From: Chloroflexota bacterium
Lineage (GTDB): Bacteria > Chloroflexota > Anaerolineae > Anaerolineales > Villigracilaceae
Assembly: GCA_016191985.1 (NCBI GenBank)
Contig: JACPVB010000204.1
Coordinates: 1-13,002 of the forward strand
Length of the DNA: 13,002 nt
Direction: 5' to 3'
Shown: positions 1-4,715 of the stretch, piece by piece
Numbering within the stretch: the stretch's first letter is position 1
Layout of the letters: each line of letters starts with the position of its first letter
Notes under the pieces: model-generated
What the model was told of the DNA's origin: nothing
The model's input: the letters and a program-made list of their open reading frames with translations, nothing else
Database searches by the model: none
Program-made: the position numbers and the translations under genes

Positions 1-90
1 AACTTCACCTTCTTTCAACGGGGAGAGGGTCGTTTCCCGAATCTCAACTTGCTTTGGCGCGGTAAAAAATAATGTTCTGGCTGTTGGCAT
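1..90 (-). CDS. N-terminus of zinc-type (MDR) alcohol dehydrogenase-like protein, partial
   Basis: The reverse strand reads an ATG at 90-88 followed by 29 open codons that run off the window edge. The peptide starts MPTARTLFFTAPKQVEIRE and goes on to LSPLKEGEV. The pattern 'FTAPKQVEIRE...L.EGEV' is the usual first beta-strand region of medium-chain dehydrogenases/reductases (zinc-dependent alcohol, sorbitol or threonine dehydrogenase family), which oxidise or reduce alcohols with NAD(P). The catalytic zinc ligands and the Rossmann domain lie outside the window, so substrate and even zinc dependence cannot be judged. There is no good Shine-Dalgarno before the ATG; a -10-like box lies 7 bases upstream instead, so the message may be leaderless. 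The family call rests on 30 residues only. Confidence 0.6.
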   Translation of the reverse strand, partial: MPTARTLFFTAPKQVEIRETTLSPLKEGEV

Positions 91-97
91 GGACAGA

Positions 98-126
98 AGT
101 TTACCGCTTGTTACACAATTTACCAA
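98..126 (-). promoter_or_regulatory. Promoter of the ADH-like gene, leaderless type
   Basis: On the reverse strand, TTGGTA (126-121) is followed by exactly 17 bases and then TAAACT (103-98). These match the -35 and -10 consensus at 4/6 and 4/6 with optimal spacing. Only 7 bases separate the -10 box from the ATG at 90, so the expected transcription start falls on or next to the start codon. Confidence 0.5.
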
Positions 127-195
127 ACTCATTCGCAAGATTCCCAGTAAAAATTATTGTTCTGGTTTGGTTATTTATGCGGCACTTTGTAACAT

Positions 196-229
196 AAAAG
201 GCGACAGTCTTTTTGGGAACTGCCGCCTT
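196..229 (-). terminator. Rho-independent terminator downstream of the PilZ gene
   Basis: Reverse-strand RNA would form an 11-bp stem (bases 229-219 with 208-198, one G-U pair) closed by a 10-base loop. It is followed by a run of four U (199-196). It lies about 75 bases past the PilZ stop codon and in the right orientation to end that transcript. The 91-304 interval holds no other gene that I can support. Confidence 0.65.
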
Positions 230-304
230 CATCATATCCGTTTTAATATCCGCTGTCCGTTTCGGTCTCCGATATCCGCTTCAATAATCCACTTTCCTGT
301 TTTT

Positions 305-691
305 CTACACTTTTTGCCCCGGTTTGGGAGGGTAGTTCGGCATATCGCGTCTGAACTCATAATTCTTGATGATCGCCTCGATCAGGGATTTTTGTTCGTC
401 GCTCACTTCCTTGAACTCAAAACCAATGTTGAAAAATTGCGGGCTGAGGTCCTGTTGGCACCACACCACCCGCACAGGGATGGTCATGCGCGCTGCATTG
501 ATATCTGGTAATTCGGGTAGTTCAATCGAAATCGTCAGTTCTGTATTTTCCTGCATGGTCTTGTCGCCAATGACCATGGCTCCGTGCAAATTCAAATCTC
601 CCAAATAACCGAGCAAAAAGCCCCCATACAAGTCGAAGACCTGTGTGTAAGCCATCAAACTTTTACGTTCCTCTTTGCGTCTCTCTTTCAT
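305..691 (-). CDS. PilZ-domain protein
   Basis: A 128-residue single-domain protein. Residues 5-9 (RKEER) fit the PilZ RxxxR motif, and residues about 32-38 (DLNLHGA) fit the downstream [D/N]xSxxG motif with Asn in place of Ser. The rest is a beta-barrel-like stretch (SIELPELP...IPVRVVWCQQDLSPQFFNIGFEF) typical of PilZ. PilZ domains bind cyclic-di-GMP and pass the signal to partners that control motility, adhesion or secretion; the partner here is unknown because the protein has no second domain. The start at 691 is supported by GAGG (698-701 region, reverse strand) 6 bases upstream. It is divergent from the PIG-L gene. The N-terminus is very charged (MKERRKEERK), which is normal for PilZ proteins whose RxxxR sits at the extreme end. 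Confidence 0.8.
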   Translation of the reverse strand: MKERRKEERKSLMAYTQVFDLYGGFLLGYLGDLNLHGAMVIGDKTMQENTELTISIELPELPDINAARMTIPVRVVWCQQDLSPQFFNIGFEFKEVSDEQKSLIEAIIKNYEFRRDMPNYPPKPGQKV

Positions 692-753
692 GCAGCCTCG
701 TGTTTATCTTATAAGTTTACATGACCTCACATTAAAATTCCATTACTGTTTTG

Positions 754-762
754 TGGTAAAAA
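754..762 (+). promoter_or_regulatory. Extended -10 promoter of the PIG-L gene
   Basis: TG-G-TAAAAA matches an extended -10 element (TGn followed by a TATAAT-like box). No good -35 is visible 16-18 bases upstream. The box ends 5 bases before ATG 768, so transcription would begin at or one base after that codon, which again suggests a leaderless message. Confidence 0.4.
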
Positions 763-767
763 TGCCC

Positions 768-1493
768 ATGCGTTGGATATATATTTCCCCCCATCTTGAC
801 GATGCCGTGCTTTCCGCCGGCGGACTGATTTACGAACAGACAAAGGCTGGGATACAGGTTGAAATCTGGACGATCCTGTGTGGCACTCCATCCACCGAAG
901 AGCTTTCCCCGCTTGCGCAACTGCTGCATTACCAATGGGGCATCTCCTCGGTGGCCGACCTGATCCGCGCCCGCCGCGCAGAGGATGAGCAAGCCTGCAA
1001 AATCGTCGGCGCACAGCCTGTTTATTTTGATTATCTCGATTGCATCTACCGCCGCGGCAAGAATAATGACTGGTTATACGGCTACATTTTTGTGCCTCCT
1101 CATGAAGACGAAGTGGATTTCCCCGCTCGAATAGCAGAATCCATCTCCGCCCGCCTCCAACCGACCGACCAACTGGTCTGCCATCTTGGGCTTGGTTCAC
1201 ACGTAGACCATGTCCTCGTCCGCCAGGCTGTGGATTTGCTCCAGCGGCCCGTGCTGTATTACGCCGATATTCCTTACCTTTTCAAAGCTCCCGAGGAACT
1301 GATTCCGCACACGGCTGGGATGAAGGCAAATGCTCATACGGTGGGCGAAGCAGGCCTGCGGCGGTGGCAGGAGGCGATTTTGGCGTATAAATCCCAGATT
1401 TCCAGCCTATTCGAAGATTCAGAGCACATGCGCTCTCAAATCCACCAATATTGGTCGGAAAATCGCGGAATCTGCCTGTGGTCTTCTGACTAG
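768..1493 (+). CDS. PIG-L / LmbE family zinc-dependent N-acetylglucosaminyl deacetylase-like protein
   Basis: From the chosen start the protein is 241 residues, the normal PIG-L/LmbE length. The N-terminal metal motif SPHLDDAVLSAGG (His9, Asp11, Asp12) and the later GLGSHVDH motif (His145, His148) are both present. In this family His9, Asp12 and the second histidine bind zinc, and the first Asp acts as general base to remove acetyl from an N-acetylated sugar. The true substrate is unknown; family members act on GlcNAc-inositol, mycothiol or bacillithiol precursors, chitobiose or antibiotics. There is no signal peptide, so the protein is cytoplasmic. The frame stays open upstream to 675 and there is another ATG at 762. 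I prefer 768 because MRWIYISPHLDD places the first beta strand directly at the N-terminus, as in relatives, and because of the -10 box. No ribosome site is seen for any of the starts. Confidence 0.85.
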   Translation: MRWIYISPHLDDAVLSAGGLIYEQTKAGIQVEIWTILCGTPSTEELSPLAQLLHYQWGISSVADLIRARRAEDEQACKIVGAQPVYFDYLDCIYRRGKNNDWLYGYIFVPPHEDEVDFPARIAESISARLQPTDQLVCHLGLGSHVDHVLVRQAVDLLQRPVLYYADIPYLFKAPEELIPHTAGMKANAHTVGEAGLRRWQEAILAYKSQISSLFEDSEHMRSQIHQYWSENRGICLWSSD

Positions 1494-1518
1494 ACATTTT
1501 TTGTAATACTTTTGGGAC

Positions 1519-1547
1519 TTGAATCTCGTTTTGAATCATGATATAGT
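1519..1547 (+). promoter_or_regulatory. greA promoter
   Basis: TTGAAT (1519-1524), exactly 17 bases, then TATAGT (1542-1547): matches of 5/6-quality to the sigma-70 type -35 and -10 boxes. Transcription should start near 1554, giving an 88-base leader before the greA ATG at 1642. The promoter lies 26 bases after the PIG-L stop codon. Confidence 0.8.
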
Positions 1548-1556
1548 AAGCGCGAC

Positions 1557-1584
1557 TTTCCGGACGATACCACCGGAAATTTTT
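1557..1584 (+). promoter_or_regulatory. greA leader hairpin 1, attenuator-like
   Basis: TTTCCGG (1557-1563) pairs perfectly with CCGGAAA (1573-1579) around a 9-base loop and is followed at once by five U (1580-1584). This is the shape of a small intrinsic terminator placed about 25-30 bases into the greA message. It could release a short leader RNA. The stem is only 7 bp with four G-C pairs, so termination would be partial at best. Confidence 0.5.
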
Positions 1585-1591
1585 AATCCAC

Positions 1592-1616
1592 TTGCATCTC
1601 TGATCCAGAGATGCAA
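1592..1616 (+). promoter_or_regulatory. greA leader hairpin 2
   Basis: A perfect 11-bp stem: TTGCATCTCTG (1592-1602) and CAGAGATGCAA (1606-1616) with a 3-base ATC loop. No U-run follows, so it is not a terminator. It sits 25 bases before the greA start and leaves the GCAGGA ribosome site free; a role in message stability or leader regulation is inferred. Confidence 0.55.
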
Positions 1617-1641
1617 AATACTATTAGAGCAGGACAATACT

Positions 1642-2112
1642 ATGCCAACCAATTTCCTTACCAAAGAGGGCTTTCAGAAGCTTCAAGAGGAACTGGATCA
1701 TCTACGCACAACCAAACGCATGGAAGTGGCCGCAAGGCTGCACGAGGCAATGGAAGGCGGGGAATTGATCGAGAATGCGGAATACGAAGCCGCCAAGAAC
1801 GAGCAGGCCTTCGTGGAAGGCCGCATTCAGGAGTTGGATCTTCTTCTGGCCACAGCCCAGATCATTGAAGAGAATGGCAAAGGCAAGAAGCATGATGCCA
1901 TTCAGGTAGGCACCAAAGTAACCATTAAAGAAGGTAACTTTGAGGCCGAGACCTTCACCATTGTGGGCGCGGCGGAAGCCAACCCGCGTGAAGGCAAGAT
2001 ATCCAACGAGTCCCCGATTGGCAAATCCATTCTGGGTCATAAAGTGGGCGAGACCGTGAAAGTGGAAACTCCCGGCGGCACCTACAACGTTAAGATCATC
2101 AAAGTCGGCTAA
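1642..2112 (+). CDS. greA: Transcript cleavage factor GreA
   Basis: A 156-residue protein, the usual GreA length. It binds the secondary channel of RNA polymerase and stimulates cleavage of backtracked RNA so that stalled complexes resume. Residues 1-75 form the N-terminal coiled coil. The family signature GELIENAEYEAAKNEQ spans 40-55, with Glu41 and Glu44 at the tip positions that are Asp41/Glu44 in E. coli; Glu for Asp keeps the acid that holds the catalytic magnesium. The C-terminal FKBP-like domain (about 80-156) contains the typical SPIGKSILGHKVGE motif at about 125-138. The frame is open upstream to 1519, but that part would cover the promoter and leader hairpins. ATG 1642 has a GCAGGA ribosome site and starts at the conserved MPTNFLTKEGF. 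It is a single-gene transcript, with its own promoter and terminator. Confidence 0.97.
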   Translation: MPTNFLTKEGFQKLQEELDHLRTTKRMEVAARLHEAMEGGELIENAEYEAAKNEQAFVEGRIQELDLLLATAQIIEENGKGKKHDAIQVGTKVTIKEGNFEAETFTIVGAAEANPREGKISNESPIGKSILGHKVGETVKVETPGGTYNVKIIKVG

Positions 2113-2132
2113 AAACAGGACGCGCATGAATT

Positions 2133-2169
2133 GCCCCGCGTCCAATTTGCGTTGGAGGCGGGGCTTTTT
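2133..2169 (+). terminator. Rho-independent terminator of greA
   Basis: GCCCCGC (2133-2139) and TCCAA (2141-2145) pair with TTGGA (2152-2156) and GCGGGGC (2158-2164), with a single G-G mismatch and a 6-base loop. Five U follow (2165-2169). Very strong, 21 bases past the stop codon. Confidence 0.93.
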
Positions 2170-2186
2170 ATTACCTCACACCCTTT

Positions 2187-2232
2187 CTTTCTTCTTTCGT
2201 CTTTCAGCCGGAGGAAAGAAGAAAGATGAAAG
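2187..2232 (+). promoter_or_regulatory. lysS leader hairpin with two pairing registers over the start codon
   Basis: CTTTCTTCTTTC (2187-2198) is a perfect 12-base complement of GAAAGAAGAAAG (2214-2225), which ends just before the ATG at 2226. A second register pairs 2194-2205 with 2221-2232 (one G-U pair) and covers the start codon itself, leaving GGAGG (2210-2214) in the loop. The two registers exclude each other. Whether either has a regulatory role is inference; pure low complexity is possible. Confidence 0.4.
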
Positions 2233-3761
2233 AAAATATCATCATGGCAGAATACAATTCTCTTGAAAAAATTCGTTTGCAAAAATTGGAAGAACTCCGC
2301 GCGGAGGGCGTGGAGGCCTATCCCACCCGCGCCGCGCGCACCCATACCAGTGCCCAAGCCATTGCCGAGTTTGAAGCGGCAGAGGCAGCCGCCACTGAAG
2401 TGAAGGCCACTCTCGCGGGACGTATCCGTTCCATGCGGCCAAAGGGCAAGCTGGCTTTTGTTCACATCGAAGATGGCGACGGCAAGGTGCAATTGTTCTT
2501 CCGCGTGAACGAAGTTGGCGAAGATCGCCTGGCATTTTTCAACAAGATGTTTGATCTTGGTGATTTCATCGAAGCGACGGGTGTGATGATGCGTACCAAG
2601 GCCGGGGAAGTATCGCTTCACGTCCACGACTTCAAGCTGCTTGCAAAGTCTATAACCCCTCTCCCCGCTGACAAAGACGTGACGAAAGAGGATGGCACAA
2701 TCGTCCGCTATGCCACGCTGGAAGATGCGGAACTGCGTGCTCGCCAGCGATACGCCGATTTGGCTGTCAACCCCGATGTGCGCGAGACTTTCCGCAAGCG
2801 CGCGAAACTCATTAAGGCGTTGCGGGCTTTTCTCGATGGACACGATTTCCTCGAAGTGGAGACTCCCATTCTCCAGCCGTTGTATGGCGGCGCGGCGGCG
2901 CGTCCGTTCACAACGCATCACAATGAGCTTGACCAGGACATGTACTTGCGAATTTCCTTCGAGTTGTATCTCAAGCGTCTGCTGGTTGGGAATTTGGAAA
3001 GAGTCTACGAGATTGGTCGTGACTTCCGCAACGAAGGCGTGTCGTTCAAGCACAACCCCGAATTCACCCAGCTAGAGTTTTACTGGGCATACGCTGATTA
3101 TTTTCAAGTGATGGAACTCACCGAGCAAATGGTCTCCTACGCCGCCGAGCAGGTGACTGGTTCCACCAGGGTCAAATTCGGTGAGCACGAGTTGGAATTC
3201 AAGCCTCCGTGGAAGCGTTTAGAAATGCGTCAGGGCATCCTTGAAACCAGCGGCATTGACATTGCCGAGCACAAAACTGCCGAGGCGTTGCTCAAAGCTA
3301 TTAATGAGAAGCAACCCAAAGCGGCGCCTGATCCGAAGTCCACACGCGGCAAGTTGATCGATTTCCTGCTGGGCGAATTCCTTGAACCCGCGCTCATTCA
3401 GCCGACCTTCCTCTATAACTATCCGCGTGATATTTCGCCGCTGGCAAAATCCCTGCCCGGTGACCCGCTCATCGTGGAGCGTTTCGAGGGTTATGCGGCG
3501 GGCTTCGAGTTGTGCAATGCTTTCACCGAATTGAATGACCCGCTTGATCAGGAACAGCGCTTCCTCGAAATGGGACGCGATTACGAAGCCGATGATGAAG
3601 AGAAGCATCCGCTGGATGAGGATTATCTGCGAGCCATGCGCTACGGTATGCCGCCCAACGGCGGTTTCGGCATGGGCGTGGACCGCCTCGCCATGGTGCT
3701 GACGGATAAACATTCCATCCGCGAGGTGTTGTTGTTCCCTGCATTGCGAAAGGAAGAATAA
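2226..3761 (+). CDS. lysS: Lysyl-tRNA synthetase, class II
   Basis: A 511-residue class II synthetase that activates lysine with ATP and loads tRNA-Lys. The N-terminal OB-fold anticodon-binding domain is at about 60-145 (LAGRIRSMRPKGKLAFVHIE). Motif 1 lies near 203-219, motif 2 at 267-292 (FRNEGVSFKHNPEFTQLEFYW) and motif 3 at 480-487 (GFGMGVDR). The run GGAAARPFTTHHNELDQDMYL at 221-241 is diagnostic of LysRS against AspRS/AsnRS. A stretch at about 148-170 between the OB fold and the catalytic core (ADKDVTKEDGTIVRYATLED) is longer than in E. coli. Start 2226 is favoured by GGAGG 11 bases upstream; ATG 2244 (MAEYNSLEKIR) is an alternative with a poorer site. Single gene between two terminators. 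Confidence 0.96.
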   Translation: MKENIIMAEYNSLEKIRLQKLEELRAEGVEAYPTRAARTHTSAQAIAEFEAAEAAATEVKATLAGRIRSMRPKGKLAFVHIEDGDGKVQLFFRVNEVGEDRLAFFNKMFDLGDFIEATGVMMRTKAGEVSLHVHDFKLLAKSITPLPADKDVTKEDGTIVRYATLEDAELRARQRYADLAVNPDVRETFRKRAKLIKALRAFLDGHDFLEVETPILQPLYGGAAARPFTTHHNELDQDMYLRISFELYLKRLLVGNLERVYEIGRDFRNEGVSFKHNPEFTQLEFYWAYADYFQVMELTEQMVSYAAEQVTGSTRVKFGEHELEFKPPWKRLEMRQGILETSGIDIAEHKTAEALLKAINEKQPKAAPDPKSTRGKLIDFLLGEFLEPALIQPTFLYNYPRDISPLAKSLPGDPLIVERFEGYAAGFELCNAFTELNDPLDQEQRFLEMGRDYEADDEEKHPLDEDYLRAMRYGMPPNGGFGMGVDRLAMVLTDKHSIREVLLFPALRKEE

Positions 3762-3765
3762 TTTT

Positions 3766-3793
3766 GAGGCGGATGAAAGTCCGCCTCTTTTTT
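3766..3793 (+). terminator. Rho-independent terminator of lysS
   Basis: GAGGCGGA (3766-3773) pairs perfectly with TCCGCCTC (3780-3787) around a 6-base loop, followed by six U (3788-3793). It starts 5 bases after the lysS stop codon. Confidence 0.95.
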
Positions 3794-3816
3794 ATTAATC
3801 ACCCGAAAGAGGGAGA

Positions 3817-3844
3817 CTATTTTATAACGCTCCGTATAAAATAG
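3817..3844 (+). promoter_or_regulatory. Perfect 10-bp AT-rich inverted repeat, possible promoter/operator
   Basis: CTATTTTATA (3817-3826) and TATAAAATAG (3835-3844) form a perfect dyad with an 8-base centre. The right arm contains TAAAAT (3837-3842), usable as the -10 box for the membrane-protein gene at 3909. A dyad overlapping a -10 box is a common layout for a repressor operator, but no -35 is clear and no regulator is known. Confidence 0.35.
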
Positions 3845-3854
3845 GTTTAACTAA

Positions 3855-3894
3855 AACAGATGACAGCCGCGCGGCGTTTGTCATCTGTTATTTT
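3855..3894 (+). terminator. Terminator-like hairpin in the leader of the membrane-protein gene
   Basis: AACAGATGACA (3855-3865) pairs perfectly with TGTCATCTGTT (3879-3889). The 13-base interior is GC-rich and itself palindromic (GCCGCGCGGC). ATTTT follows (3890-3894). It lies only 15 bases before the next ATG, so it is either a second terminator backing up that of lysS or an attenuator of the downstream gene. Confidence 0.5.
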
Positions 3895-3908
3895 GTGAGG
3901 AGAGAGGC

Positions 3909-4455
3909 ATGTCCAAAGAACTTAAACTTCAGGAATATTTCAATTTTACTCAAAGCGATTTACAGGAAAATCGTCAGGGACGCATCACGGAGAATCAGCG
4001 TGCACATGTCAAAGGCAAAGTGCAGCGATTCAACAGTCGTATTCTGGTTTTCATGGCGTTTTTGCTGATTCTTAGCGTTGGCGCATTTTTTGTCGTTCGT
4101 GTGGCGTCGGCCAGTGCAGGGAGTTCCGGCGGGTTACCTGTTTTCGCCATTCTTGGCCCTGGTCTCACAGTGGTTGTCCTGATTGTGTTTATGGCGTCCC
4201 GCACGAACAGAAAGAATGATCTTTCCATTCAAAAAGCCGAAGGCACGGTGAATTTTGTTTGGGTGGAGCATCGGATTATGAATCAAGATCAAACCGGTTA
4301 CAAGACCGAAAAGCGCCTGCAAATGCGCGTGAGCGGAGTCTCTTTCAACGTCAACGAAAAATTGATGGACTATCAACCAGGGTGACAATTGTCGCTTCTA
4401 CTACACGGGCGGAGGCGACATCCTCTCAGCCGAGTTTTTACAGAGTATCGCATAA
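3909..4455 (+). pseudogene. Two-helix membrane protein of unknown function with a late frameshift
   Basis: The uninterrupted frame encodes 158 residues and stops at TGA 4383-4385. It has a charged cytoplasmic-like N-terminus (1-45), two hydrophobic segments (about 46-67 and 74-94) with a small Ala/Gly/Ser-rich turn between them, then a soluble domain. The end is abrupt: DYQPG then stop. Skipping a single G in the GGG at 4380-4382 continues the frame as GDNCRFYYTGGGDILSAEFLQSIA to a TAA at 4453-4455. That tail ('RFYYT...LLSAE'-like) is what small Chloroflexota membrane proteins of this build often end with, in my recollection. The full product would be about 181 residues. Causes could be a real one-base insertion, a sequencing or assembly error, or, less likely, +1 frameshifting at GGG-TGA-C. 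The ribosome site GAGGAG before ATG 3909 is strong. I do not recognise a function. Confidence 0.6.
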
Positions 4456-4513
4456 TTTGGTAAACAAAAAATTCAAATTTCCCTCGTAATTTTCAGCATA
4501 AAGTTTACTTAAT
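4435..4513 (+). repeat. Dispersed repeat, copy 1, left part
   Basis: Bases 4441-4513 align without any gap to 11171-11243 at 61 of 73 identical positions (my count), and similarity extends about 6 bases to the left. The unit contains GTAAAC (4460-4465) and its complement GTTTAC (4503-4508). The left end overlaps the last codons of the frameshifted membrane-protein gene. The right end of this copy is cut by the insertion at 4514-4633. Confidence 0.7.
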
Positions 4514-4633
4514 AGGACTTACACAAAACTCCAACAGAATCCGCTAATCTACGCCAATCTGCGCGAATTTTTAAAAGATTAGCGAAAATTCGTGAAGATT
4601 AGCGGACGAAAATACCATTCTGCGTAAGCCCTG
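4514..4633 (+). mobile_element. MITE-like 120-bp element inserted in the dispersed repeat
   Basis: The ends form imperfect terminal inverted repeats: AGGACTTACACAAAA on the left against AGGGCTTACGCAGAA read inward from the right (12 of 15 identical). CTTAAT lies directly on both sides (4508-4513 and 4634-4639), as a target duplication would. The inside has no gene but folds: TCCGCTAATCT (4540-4550) pairs perfectly with AGATTAGCGGA (4596-4606), and CGAATTTT (4564-4571) with AAAATTCG (4585-4592). AGATTAGCG also occurs as a direct repeat at 4576-4584. The related sequence at 11238-11250 lacks these 120 bases and looks like the empty site. It would depend on a transposase elsewhere; GGACTTACGCA-type ends recur in bacterial insertion sequences, but I cannot name the family. 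Confidence 0.65.
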
Positions 4634-4661
4634 CTTAATTATGAGACAAGCGATAGATAAA
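4634..4661 (+). repeat. Dispersed repeat, copy 1, right part
   Basis: TTATGAGACAAGCGATA-G-ATAAA matches the right end of the copy near 11243-11266, with A in place of G. It restores the repeat after the 120-bp insertion. It ends about 55 bases before kynU. Confidence 0.65.
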
Positions 4662-4682
4662 GCCTAAACCATCAAAGCCGAT

Positions 4683-4688
4683 TACAAT
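4683..4688 (+). promoter_or_regulatory. Possible -10 box for kynU
   Basis: TACAAT fits the -10 consensus at 5/6 and lies 27 bases before the kynU start codon. No convincing -35 box is seen 16-18 bases upstream, so this is weak. Confidence 0.25.
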
Positions 4689-4715
4689 CGGGCGAAATCA
4701 ACTTACAGGTGACTC

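Noticed and set aside
89..511. 140-residue open frame on the plus strand
   Set aside because: It covers the ADH-like promoter, the PilZ terminator and the 3' part of the PilZ gene in antisense. Its peptide resembles no family and has no ribosome site.
1519..1641. N-terminal extension of GreA
   Set aside because: It would translate the promoter and leader hairpins. GreA proteins begin at the MPTNFLTKEGF position and ATG 1642 has a ribosome site.
2109..3053. 314-residue open frame antisense to lysS
   Set aside because: It lies opposite conserved LysRS coding sequence and also crosses the greA terminator. A shadow of codon bias.
4540..4606. Possible CRISPR array from the repeated AGATTAGCG and its complements
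   Set aside because: Only two or three short, partly inverted copies with no regular spacers. The pattern fits a folded MITE interior.
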